Of a stretch of 64,000 nt of DNA, positions 26,615 through 34,545 are shown in pieces. A model generated the notes under the pieces. It saw only the letters and a program-made list of their open reading frames with translations. It was not told the origin of the DNA and did not search any database. Numbering within the stretch: position 1 is the stretch's first letter; each line of letters begins with the position of its first letter. Source of the DNA: Ralstonia thomasii (GTDB taxonomy: Bacteria > Pseudomonadota > Gammaproteobacteria > Burkholderiales > Burkholderiaceae); NCBI RefSeq assembly GCF_958405895.1, contig NZ_CATZAR010000002.1; one strand, 5' to 3'. The position numbers were made by a program, and so were the translations under genes.

Positions 26615-26708
26615 GAGGCGACTCCTTGAATGGACCCGTCGGTTATATCAACCGAAATGGCGTTCAAGGCAAGTCTTCGGTATGCCCCGTGCGTCGACGG
26701 GGCCAATA

Positions 26709-28250
26709 TCAAGCGAGGCGGAACGCTGCGATGGCGGCGTTCAGGGCCTGGGCCTGTTCTTCCAGCGATTCAGCCGCGGCTGCGGCCTGCTCCACCAGTG
26801 CAGCGTTCTGCTGCGTGGCTTCGTCCATCAGCGTGACAGCCTTGTTGACCTGTTCGATGCCCGAGCTTTGCTCGTTCGATGCGGCAGCGATTTCACCCAT
26901 GATGTCGGTCACGCGGCGGATGGACGACACGATGTCTTCCATCGTGCTGCCCGCGCGTTCGGCCAGCGCGCTGCCGGTCTCGACCTTGGACAGCGACGCC
27001 TCGATCATTTCCTTGATTTCCTTGGCGGCCGCTGCGCTGCGCTGCGCGAGGTTGCGCACCTCACCGGCCACCACGGCAAAGCCGCGACCTTGCTCGCCGG
27101 CACGGGCGGCTTCCACCGCGGCGTTGAGCGCCAGGATGTTGGTCTGGAACGCAATGCCGTCAATCACGCCAATGATTTCCGACACTGTGCGCGACGACGC
27201 GCTGATCTCGCGCATGGTCGCCACCACATCGGTCACCACCGCGCCGCCCTGGCTGGCGACTTCCGATGCGCTGTCGGCCAACTGGCTGGCCTGGCGCGCG
27301 TTGTCGGCGTTCTGGCGCACGATGGAGGTCATCTCTTCCATGCTGGAAGCGGTTTCCTCCAGCGAGCTGGCCTGCTCTTCCGTGCGTTGCGACAAGTCTG
27401 CATTGCCGGCGGCAATCTGCTTGGTGGCGGCTCCGATCGACTCCGAGCCCGTGCGCACGCGGCGCACGGTATCGGTCAGTGCGGTCTGCATGCGGGCCAG
27501 GCCTTCGAGCAGGCGGCCCATTTCGTCATGACGGTCGATGCGCACACGCTCGGTCAGGTCACCGGCAGCAATGCGGTCGAACTGCGCCAGCGCGGCGTTC
27601 AGCGGCCCCACGATCGCGTACAGCAGCGACCAAGCACACCACAGCGCTACCACGAGCGCGATGACGATGGCGGCCACCACGATCAGCCGGAAGCGCGCAT
27701 AAGCATCGCGCGATGCGTCGTAGTTGGCCTTGGAGAATGCGAGTTGCTTCTTGCTCAGGGCCAGGCTCGAATCATTGGCATCACGGAAGGCCTTTGACAC
27801 TTCCTTATCCATGATCTTGTCCGCCGTGGCGCGATCACCCGCGCGCAGCGCCTTGATAATGTCGCGCAAGCTGGTGGAGGCAGCTTCGCGCTTGGTCGCA
27901 ACGTCCTTGGCCAGGCGTTCCTCTTCTTCGTCGCGCGGCAAGGCCAGGTATTTCTTCCAGGCGCCATCCGCCTCGGCAATCAGCTCTTCGGTGCGGTCGA
28001 GCAGCTTCATCGCGCCCTTGTCTTCCGGATACAGCATCGCCTTGTCTAGCGCGGTGCGGGCACGCGTCAGGCTCAGATCGGATTCGCCCAGCGCCAGTGC
28101 GGACGGAAACTGGTTGGTAAAGGTCTGCTCATGCGCGCGGTTGGCATCGCGCAGCCCCAGCAAGCCAGCCACGCCAATCAGCAAGGCGAGCAGGAAGAGA
28201 ACAGAAACCGAAAGCACCAGGCGGGTGCGGATGGTCAGGCGAGCGGACAT
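26709..28250 (-). CDS. Methyl-accepting chemotaxis protein
   Basis: 513 residues from the ATG at 28250 (a GTG at 28274 adds eight). Transmembrane helix 1 is near residues 10-35. A periplasmic four-helix bundle follows (about 36-190), then helix 2 (LIVVAAIVIALVVALWCAW), a HAMP domain, and the signalling domain with the conserved hairpin tip (IDGIAFQTNILALNAAVEAA). The C-terminus lacks an NWETF-like CheR-binding pentapeptide. The ligand is unknown. A sigma-28-like promoter lies 75-102 bp upstream, so it should be expressed with the flagellar regulon. Confidence 0.88.
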   Translation of the reverse strand: MSARLTIRTRLVLSVSVLFLLALLIGVAGLLGLRDANRAHEQTFTNQFPSALALGESDLSLTRARTALDKAMLYPEDKGAMKLLDRTEELIAEADGAWKKYLALPRDEEEERLAKDVATKREAASTSLRDIIKALRAGDRATADKIMDKEVSKAFRDANDSSLALSKKQLAFSKANYDASRDAYARFRLIVVAAIVIALVVALWCAWSLLYAIVGPLNAALAQFDRIAAGDLTERVRIDRHDEMGRLLEGLARMQTALTDTVRRVRTGSESIGAATKQIAAGNADLSQRTEEQASSLEETASSMEEMTSIVRQNADNARQASQLADSASEVASQGGAVVTDVVATMREISASSRTVSEIIGVIDGIAFQTNILALNAAVEAARAGEQGRGFAVVAGEVRNLAQRSAAAAKEIKEMIEASLSKVETGSALAERAGSTMEDIVSSIRRVTDIMGEIAAASNEQSSGIEQVNKAVTLMDEATQQNAALVEQAAAAAESLEEQAQALNAAIAAFRLA

Positions 28251-28324
28251 GGGCGCGGCGAGAGTGGTGTGCACGGCTCTTCACGCGGCGCGACCATCGC
28301 GCCAGGCGGCTGGCTACCTGAGCA

Positions 28325-28352
28325 CTATCGGCTGCGTAACCCGTCAACTTAA
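28325..28352 (-). promoter_or_regulatory. Sigma-28 (FliA)-type promoter of the chemoreceptor gene
   Basis: On the minus strand TTAAGTTG (28352-28345) is followed after 12 bases by GCCGATAG (28332-28325). The known FliA consensus is TAAAGTTT-N11-GCCGATAA, so the -10 matches 7 of 8 and the -35 matches 6 of 8, with one base more in the spacer. It is 75 bp upstream of the ATG at 28250. Confidence 0.6.
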
Positions 28353-28405
28353 GGGCGACGGGGCAAACGCGCCTCCTTCGCCCTGCCCGTCGTCGGGCAA
28401 CCGCG

Positions 28406-29353
28406 TTACTGATAGTCCAGCCGCAGCGAGACAGCGCCCTTTACCGAGCCGGGAGTGACCGCAGCTTCGGTCTGGAGATACGAGGCCTGCATCGGGATTG
28501 CATATGAGCCGCCAGTCGTCGTGTTGTAATCGTCGACCTTGATCGACGTGCCGAATTGGGCGGCAACGCCGTTACGGTCGGCAAGGCGTATCTTCACGCC
28601 TTTGACGGTGGAGTCGGCAGAGAGCGGCAGCACGCCCGGTGAATCCGCCACGCCGCCCATGGGCTCGAGCGTGTATCCCACCCGGTTGTATCCCTTCGGA
28701 CAACTGTTGATCTTGATCTGGAAGTCGCTCACCCCGGCCACTGAACCGACACCGGTCAGCTTCCGAACGATGGTTGGCGGCAAGTCTACCGTCTGACTTG
28801 GCACGGAACACGTTCCTTCAATTCTGGTGAGCGTGGAATCGCCCAGGCTGAAGTAGTGAATGTTTTGAGTATTGCTCGTCATTGTTTTCGTGAAAAACCA
28901 TGAGTGAACCAAGCGTTTTGCTGTGCTACTGCTGATTTCCACGTATGGCTCTTTGACCAACTGCACTTCAACCGGCGTGGAAAATATAACTGGAGCATCT
29001 TTCCATTGATCCACAAGTATCTGAGGTTTTCCATTCACGATGACCTGCATGGCCAAGCCGGTTAGCCGTGTTGAAACTGTCGTGTTAGGCGGGGAAACAT
29101 CGGCGGCTCCTTTGGTAATCAGTTTGAAATGGTACAGCCTGCATTGAGCCTCACCACAGAGTTGCGTAGGCGTATAAAAGCGCCGTGCGACAACCGTTCC
29201 GGGTGCCAGACTGCCTGGCAGTGCATACGAGCCGGAAAAGGCGACATACTCATAGGCCGCCACGTCGTGCGGCACCATGGCCAAACCCAACACGACGAAC
29301 GCCGTGGCTTTCACCATTTGCGTGCAGCGCTGAATCAATCCTTTCACAATCAT
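28406..29353 (-). CDS. Two-domain fimbrial adhesin (type 1 pilus tip-like)
   Basis: 315 residues from the ATG at 29353, which has GGAG just upstream; starts at 29371 (ATG) or 29386 (GTG) are possible. Signal peptide ends near AAYEY. The N-terminal 160 residues look like a receptor-binding domain. The C-terminal part is a fimbrial domain with the paired cysteines (CSVPSQTVDLPP ... INSCP) and the final beta strand AVSLRLDYQ used for donor-strand exchange. No chaperone, usher or major pilin gene is nearby. GC is visibly lower than in the neighbours, a sign of acquisition. Confidence 0.78.
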   Translation of the reverse strand: MIVKGLIQRCTQMVKATAFVVLGLAMVPHDVAAYEYVAFSGSYALPGSLAPGTVVARRFYTPTQLCGEAQCRLYHFKLITKGAADVSPPNTTVSTRLTGLAMQVIVNGKPQILVDQWKDAPVIFSTPVEVQLVKEPYVEISSSTAKRLVHSWFFTKTMTSNTQNIHYFSLGDSTLTRIEGTCSVPSQTVDLPPTIVRKLTGVGSVAGVSDFQIKINSCPKGYNRVGYTLEPMGGVADSPGVLPLSADSTVKGVKIRLADRNGVAAQFGTSIKVDDYNTTTGGSYAIPMQASYLQTEAAVTPGSVKGAVSLRLDYQ

Positions 29354-29808
29354 CGATCTCCAAAGCCTCATTTCAGTTTTTTCCACTGGGTTTTCGGCGC
29401 AAATACGCGCTGCGCAATCAAAATGCGCTGGTCTTTGCTACGCGCTGCCGGGTGAAATTCTCAGTGTTGAGAAATGTCACGCATATAGGAGCGCTCCTAA
29501 AAACCGAAAAATCCACCCAGGCGCGGGCGGATTTGAAGAGCGGAAGATGAGCACCGGCAGGCCACGTGCGCGTGCAACGTGCACGCCGTGCGGGAGATGC
29601 GGTCTGGAAAGAGGAAAGCTGGATAAAGGGGCGGCGGTGTCACTCCACGAACGACACCGAAAAGCGTGCGGGCAGGATGCCGACACACAATGCCGGACCA
29701 AGCCGCATGCGAATGTGCAGCGGCTGGCCATCAGTGAAATGGCACTGAAACGCCGAGCTACATCATGGATAGGGAAAAGGCGACAAGCCTGAACCTGCCG
29801 CCGTCACA
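29354..29808. other. Non-coding gap with atypical composition
   Basis: About 455 bp between the fimbrial gene and aroG. Short open frames here have no ribosome sites or recognisable products. A palindrome AGGAGCGCTCCT (29488-29499) and a weak stem AAATCC...GGATTT (29509-29534) are visible. The left half is AT-richer than the flanks, as is the fimbrial gene. No gene supported. Confidence 0.4.
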
Positions 29809-30939
29809 TCACCCGTCGTACGAATACGCGCGCCGATGCCGCACCGCCTCGGCGAGTATGTCGAGTACGGGCTCCGTCTGGGTCCAGCTCAGGCACGCAT
29901 CGGTGATCGACACGCCGTACTTGAGCGGCACACCCGGTTTCAGGTCTTGGCGGCCCGCTTCGAGATTGCTTTCGACCATCACGCCGACGATCCTGCGCTC
30001 GCCCTGCGAGAGTTGCCGCGCGAGATCTTGCGCAACGTCGATCTGACGTTCATGCGACTTGTTTGAGTTTGCGTGCGAGCAGTCCACCATGACCTGTTCG
30101 CGCAACTTTGCCGCGCGCAGCGCCGCGCAGGCCGCCTCGATGTGCTCGCTGCCGTAGTTCGGCCCGCCCTTGCCGCCGCGCAGGATCACGTGCGCGTCGT
30201 CGTTACCGCGCGTCTCGAAGATCGCGGCCATGCCCATCTTCGTCATCCCCATGAACGCGTGGCTGGCGCGCGCCGCGATGATCGCGTCCGACGCGACCTG
30301 CACGCCGCCGTCCGTGCCGTTCTTGAAACCGATGGGGCAGCTCAGACCCGAGGCCAGCTGTCGATGGCTCTGGCTTTCTGTCGTGCGCGCACCGATCGCG
30401 CCCCATGCGATGAGGTCCGCGATGTATTGGGGGCTCAGCAGGTCGAGGAATTCCGTCGCGGCGGGCAGCCCGAGCGCGTTGACGTCGAGCAGCAGTTGCC
30501 GCGCAGCGCGCAGCCCTTCATTGATGCGGAAGCTGCCGTCCAGGCGCGGGTCGTTGATGTAACCCTTCCAACCGACCGTCGTGCGCGGCTTCTCGAAGTA
30601 GACGCGCATCACGATCAGCAGGTCGTCCTTCAGCGCATCGGCCGCAGCCTTGAGGCGGCGCGCGTAATCGAGCGCCTGATCGTGATCGTGGATCGAGCAC
30701 GGGCCGACGATCAGCAGCAACCGATCGTCACGGCCGTGCAGGATGTTGCTGATGGCACGGCGGGTGTCTTCAACGAGCGTCTGCGTATCGGCCGGCACGG
30801 GCAGCTCGTCCAGCAGCAGCGCCGGAGAAATCAGCGGACGCACCGCACCGATGCGGGTGTCGTCGATACGCGTCGTGTCTTGCGTGCCGTCGGCAACGCC
30901 CACCTCGCGATCATGCGATGGGTTGTCGAGGTTCTTCAT
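29809..30939 (-). CDS. aroG: 3-deoxy-7-phosphoheptulonate (DAHP) synthase, class I
   Basis: 376 residues, AroF/G/H family. It condenses phosphoenolpyruvate and erythrose 4-phosphate, the first step of aromatic amino acid synthesis. Motifs: LLIVGPCSIHD (about 77-87), RVYFEKPRTTVGWKG (about 112-126), IGARTTESQ and LRGGKGGPNY. The N-terminal 35 residues form the usual feedback-binding extension. Whether it is Phe-, Tyr- or Trp-sensitive cannot be told. It follows the DUF2252 gene by 78 bp on the same strand, probably with its own promoter. Confidence 0.93.
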   Translation of the reverse strand: MKNLDNPSHDREVGVADGTQDTTRIDDTRIGAVRPLISPALLLDELPVPADTQTLVEDTRRAISNILHGRDDRLLLIVGPCSIHDHDQALDYARRLKAAADALKDDLLIVMRVYFEKPRTTVGWKGYINDPRLDGSFRINEGLRAARQLLLDVNALGLPAATEFLDLLSPQYIADLIAWGAIGARTTESQSHRQLASGLSCPIGFKNGTDGGVQVASDAIIAARASHAFMGMTKMGMAAIFETRGNDDAHVILRGGKGGPNYGSEHIEAACAALRAAKLREQVMVDCSHANSNKSHERQIDVAQDLARQLSQGERRIVGVMVESNLEAGRQDLKPGVPLKYGVSITDACLSWTQTEPVLDILAEAVRHRRAYSYDG

Positions 30940-31017
30940 TGCGATCTCACAGGGGTTTCAAATGGGACTCACGCACCTGCCGTCAATGGCGCGCTATCCC
31001 GCACTTACGCCACGCAC

Positions 31018-32265
31018 TTAAGCGGCCTTGTCACCACGCGCCTCGCGGTAGTCCTCAGCAAACTCGGCCCATTGCTTCAACGACACCTTGCGGCCGTGCG
31101 CCGCCAGCTTCAGCGCCGATTTGCGCCACGCCGTGCCGGCCGCGTAGTCCTGCACCTTTTCCACGAGATCCGTCCCGTGGCGGCCACAGCCGCGCAGATG
31201 GCACCAGGCCGCCACGTGCGCCATGGTCTGCAGCGCATCGTCCAGATTGGCGACCACGTTCTTGCCGGAGCCAAGCGCCACACGGTCCGCGGTCGGCTGC
31301 AGGCTTTTGACAACGTACGACTTGGGCTTCTCGCCCTTGGCCCCGTAAACGACGCCACGCAGCAGCGCCGGCGAGATGGCCTGCGACAGGCGCTGAATGT
31401 CCACCACGCGGCCGGCTTCGCTGTGCCACGGTGCCACGCTGCACGCGTTGCCGAGCGTATCGGCCCAGACGCTCGGAATGGAAAGCTTGATGTCGATCAG
31501 CCGCAGCGTGGCGGGGTCGTTCTCCGGGCGCGCAAGCACGGAATAGCGCTCCAGCCCCAGACTGCCGGTGCCGGCAATGCGCCGCGCCACATCGATGGCG
31601 ATAAAGCGCTGGTTGTGGCTACCCCTGCTGGTGCCATTGCCCTGCTCGCCATAGGCCTGCAGGATGCGGCGTGCGCGGCGGGCCTCATCCTTGCTAGCCC
31701 GCAAGGTGTGGCGGCCGTCGATGCGCAGGTGGATTTGGTTGCCATCGCGCTCGGTGCGTTGCGCGAGGTAGGCGGCGCGATTGCGCTTGCGCAGGCCGCG
31801 CAGCAGGTCGCGCACGATACCGGTGGCGGTGGCGCGCTCCACCCAGCGCGGCTTGCCATCGACCAGCGCCGCGGCGTACGTGTCCAGAAAGCGGCGGCAC
31901 AGGTTGTTGGCATCTTCGTCGGCCAGTTTCCAGCCATAGGCGGCAACCTGCAGGCTCGACAGCACGCGCACCAGGTCGACCGTAAACGGCGCGGCGAGGG
32001 CTTCGTCAAAGTCGTTCATGTCGAAGTAGACCAGGCCGTTGTCGCCCTTGAAGCTGCCGAAGTTTTCAAGGTGGAGGTCGCCGCAGACCAGCGTGCGGGG
32101 TGCGTCGTGCAGCAAGGCAGCATCGGCCAGCGACGCGGCGTACAGGTTGTTGGTGCCGCGAAAGAATGAAAACGGGTCGGCGGCAATGGCATCCAGTTTT
32201 CGGGTGAGCCTTTCCGGATCACGCCCAGCGTTGTATTCAAGAAGGATACGGGTGGTTTCATGCAT
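31018..32265 (-). CDS. DUF2252 family protein
   Basis: 415 residues. The family motifs are clear: FFRGTNNLYA (about 33-42), CGDLHLENFGSF (about 61-72) and FDMNDFDEA (about 80-88). The HxEN and DxND pattern resembles the catalytic and metal loops of aminoglycoside phosphotransferase-like kinases, so a kinase-like activity is plausible but unproven. It lies head-to-head with the GH15 gene with only 37 bp between start codons. Confidence 0.85.
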   Translation of the reverse strand: MHETTRILLEYNAGRDPERLTRKLDAIAADPFSFFRGTNNLYAASLADAALLHDAPRTLVCGDLHLENFGSFKGDNGLVYFDMNDFDEALAAPFTVDLVRVLSSLQVAAYGWKLADEDANNLCRRFLDTYAAALVDGKPRWVERATATGIVRDLLRGLRKRNRAAYLAQRTERDGNQIHLRIDGRHTLRASKDEARRARRILQAYGEQGNGTSRGSHNQRFIAIDVARRIAGTGSLGLERYSVLARPENDPATLRLIDIKLSIPSVWADTLGNACSVAPWHSEAGRVVDIQRLSQAISPALLRGVVYGAKGEKPKSYVVKSLQPTADRVALGSGKNVVANLDDALQTMAHVAAWCHLRGCGRHGTDLVEKVQDYAAGTAWRKSALKLAAHGRKVSLKQWAEFAEDYREARGDKAA

Positions 32266-32302
32266 GGTCTCGGCCTCGTTGAAGTACGTGGAGTGGAGTG
32301 CA

Positions 32303-34174
32303 ATGCCCTCAAGAATTGAAGATTACGCGTTGATTGGCGATTGTGAAACCGCGGCACTGGTTTCGCGCGACGGCTCCATCGATTGGCTGTGCTGGCCTCG
32401 GTTCGATTCAGGCGCCTGTTTTGCCGCGCTGCTTGGCACGCCGGACCACGGCCGGTGGCGCATCGCTCCGCAAGGCGAGGTCCGCGCCACGCGCCGACGC
32501 TACCTGCCTGGCACGCTCGTGCTGGAGACCGTCTTCGAGACCGACACCGGTTCCGCCAGCGTGACCGACCTGATGACGGCCCGCTTGCCCGGCATCGCCG
32601 GCGCACGGGACGACACCTCTGAGCTCATCCGCATCGTGCGCGGGCTCTCCGGCACCGTCGAAATGCGTATGGACCTTACGCTGCGGTTCGATTACGGCGC
32701 GTCTGTACCGTGGGTCAGCCGCGTGTCCGAAGTCACGGGGGCGCCGCCTGAAGGCAGGTGCGACATGCCCGATTGCGTGCTCCGGGCCGTGGCCGGGCCC
32801 AACATGACGACACTGCGCACCGCCGCCCCAATCCGAGGCGAAAATCTCTCCACCGTAGCGGATTTTTCCGTGAGCGAAAGCGAGGCGATGCCCTTCGTGC
32901 TGACGTATTCGCCGTCGCACCTGCCCTTGCCCGACTCCATCGACGCGCTGGAGGCGCAGGTCGACATCGAGGCACGTTGGCGCGCGTGGTCCGGCCGCTG
33001 TCACGGCGCTGGCGAATGGACCGAAGCAGTGGAACGCTCGCTCATCACCCTCAAGGCGCTGACGTACCACCGCACCGGCGGCGTCGTGGCCGCGCCAACA
33101 ACGTCGCTGCCCGAACAGCTCGGCGGGGTGCGCAACTGGGACTACCGCTACTGCTGGCTGCGCGACGCCACGCTCACGCTGCTCGCGCTCATGAATGCGG
33201 GCTACTACAACGAGGCACGCTCCTGGCGTGAATGGCTCGAACGCGCCATCGCCGGCAGCCCCGCACAAGTGCAGATCATGTACGGCATTGCCGGCGAACG
33301 GCGCCTGGGCGAGTGGACCGTCCCCTGGCTGCCCGGCTACGAAGGCGCGCAGCCCGTACGCGTGGGCAATGCGGCCGCGCTGCAGCTCCAGCTCGATGTG
33401 TACGGCGAGTTGATGGACGCCCTCTTCATCGCCCGCAAAGGCGGCCTTGACGGGGACGATGCCTCCTGGCGCCTGCAGGTCGCGCTGATGACCCATCTGG
33501 AGAGCGTCTGGCAGACGCCCGACGAAGGCATCTGGGAGATCCGCGGGCCCTCGCGCCATTTCACGCATTCCAAGGTCATGGCGTGGGTGGCGTTCGACCG
33601 CGCCGTCAAAACCATCGAGCAATTCAATGTAGACGGGCCCGTGGAGCGCTGGCGAGCCGTGCGCGACCGCATCCACGCGGAGGTCTGCGCCCACGGCTAC
33701 AATGCCGCGCGTGGCTGCTTCGTGCAGAGCTACGGCGGGCACGAGCTGGACGCTGCACTTCTCATGCTGCCGCTGGTGGGTTTTCTGCCGGCATCCGACC
33801 CGCGCATCCAGGGCACGGTCAAGGCCATCGAAGAAGACCTGCTCGTCGATGGCCTCGTGCGCCGCTACCGCACCGAAGCCGTGACCGACGGCCTGCCCCA
33901 GGGCGAGGGCGTGTTCCTGGCCTGCAGCTTCTGGTATGTCGACAACCTCGTCATGCAAGGTCGCCAGGACGAAGCCCGCGCGCTCTTCGCCAAGCTGCTG
34001 GCACTGCGCAACGACGTGGGCCTGCTGGCCGAGGAATACGACCCACGCGTGCAACGGCTCGTTGGCAACTTCCCGCAAGCGTTTTCGCATATCGCGCTGG
34101 TCAATTCCGCGCTGGCGCTATCCAAGGCGGCCGATCATGTCAGCCAGCGCACTGGGGAACCCCCGTGCAGCTGA
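32303..34174 (+). CDS. Glycoside hydrolase family 15 (glucoamylase/trehalase-like)
   Basis: 623 residues. N-terminal beta-sandwich (MPSRIEDYALIGDCETAALVS opening typical of bacterial GH15) and a C-terminal (alpha/alpha)6 barrel. NWDYRYCWLRDAT (about 279-291) forms the sugar-binding loop, and LAEEYDP near the C-terminus supplies a catalytic Glu. Likely cytoplasmic (no signal peptide) and acting on trehalose or alpha-glucans. GGAGTGGAG precedes the ATG at 32303. An 11-bp tandem repeat covers the stop codon. Confidence 0.87.
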   Translation: MPSRIEDYALIGDCETAALVSRDGSIDWLCWPRFDSGACFAALLGTPDHGRWRIAPQGEVRATRRRYLPGTLVLETVFETDTGSASVTDLMTARLPGIAGARDDTSELIRIVRGLSGTVEMRMDLTLRFDYGASVPWVSRVSEVTGAPPEGRCDMPDCVLRAVAGPNMTTLRTAAPIRGENLSTVADFSVSESEAMPFVLTYSPSHLPLPDSIDALEAQVDIEARWRAWSGRCHGAGEWTEAVERSLITLKALTYHRTGGVVAAPTTSLPEQLGGVRNWDYRYCWLRDATLTLLALMNAGYYNEARSWREWLERAIAGSPAQVQIMYGIAGERRLGEWTVPWLPGYEGAQPVRVGNAAALQLQLDVYGELMDALFIARKGGLDGDDASWRLQVALMTHLESVWQTPDEGIWEIRGPSRHFTHSKVMAWVAFDRAVKTIEQFNVDGPVERWRAVRDRIHAEVCAHGYNAARGCFVQSYGGHELDAALLMLPLVGFLPASDPRIQGTVKAIEEDLLVDGLVRRYRTEAVTDGLPQGEGVFLACSFWYVDNLVMQGRQDEARALFAKLLALRNDVGLLAEEYDPRVQRLVGNFPQAFSHIALVNSALALSKAADHVSQRTGEPPCS

Positions 34175-34186
34175 CGTGCAGCTGAC
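34165..34186 (+). repeat. 11-bp tandem duplication at the GH15 stop codon
   Basis: GTGCAGCTGAC occurs twice without a gap (34165-34175 and 34176-34186). The first copy contains the final Cys-Ser codons and TGA stop of the GH15 gene. The second copy restates them out of use, as expected from a replication-slippage duplication. Confidence 0.8.
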
Positions 34187-34215
34187 GTCCGGCCGAAGCC
34201 GGTAAAATACCGGCC

Positions 34216-34476
34216 ATGACCGAATCGACTGCTTTCAGCCCCATGCCAGACGACGCAACCAGTGCTTCCGACAGCACCCTGCTGGGCCGCCCAGACAGCC
34301 CCTGCATCGGCATCTGCTCCACGCTCTTCGACGAGGTCTGCCAAGGCTGCGGGCGCACGCAGCTGGAGGTCAGCAACTGGGTCTTCATGACCGACGAAGA
34401 GCGCAACGCGGTCTGGACGCGCATCCTGGCCGAAGGCACCGCCCAGGGCTACAACGCTGACGGCAGCCGCAAGTAG
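34216..34476 (+). CDS. DUF1289 family small Cys-containing protein
   Basis: 86 residues. The core PDSPCIGICSTLFDEVCQGCGRT has the four-cysteine C-x3-C...C-x2-C pattern of DUF1289, presumably a small metal site. The rest (NWVFMTDEERNAVW) matches the family helix. Function unknown. It follows GH15 by 41 bp and ends at a strong terminator. Confidence 0.85.
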   Translation: MTESTAFSPMPDDATSASDSTLLGRPDSPCIGICSTLFDEVCQGCGRTQLEVSNWVFMTDEERNAVWTRILAEGTAQGYNADGSRK

Positions 34477-34494
34477 GCGGAGGGCGTCAAACGC

Positions 34495-34522
34495 AAAAAA
34501 CCCGGCCGAGGCCGGGTTTTTC
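34495..34522. terminator. Bidirectional rho-independent terminator
   Basis: AAAAAA, then CCCGGCC-GA-GGCCGGG (34501-34516), then TTTTTC. A-rich and T-rich flanks serve both the DUF1289 gene (+) and the aldehyde dehydrogenase gene (-). Confidence 0.85.
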
Positions 34523-34545
34523 ATTGGTGCTGCACGTGGGGCAGA

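Noticed and set aside
29477..29792. Several 60-84 codon frames in the gap before aroG
   Set aside because: No ribosome sites, basic low-complexity translations and no domain.
30073..32169. 698-codon plus-strand open frame
   Set aside because: It lies antisense to aroG and the DUF2252 gene, both with clear motifs. Its own sequence shows no family.
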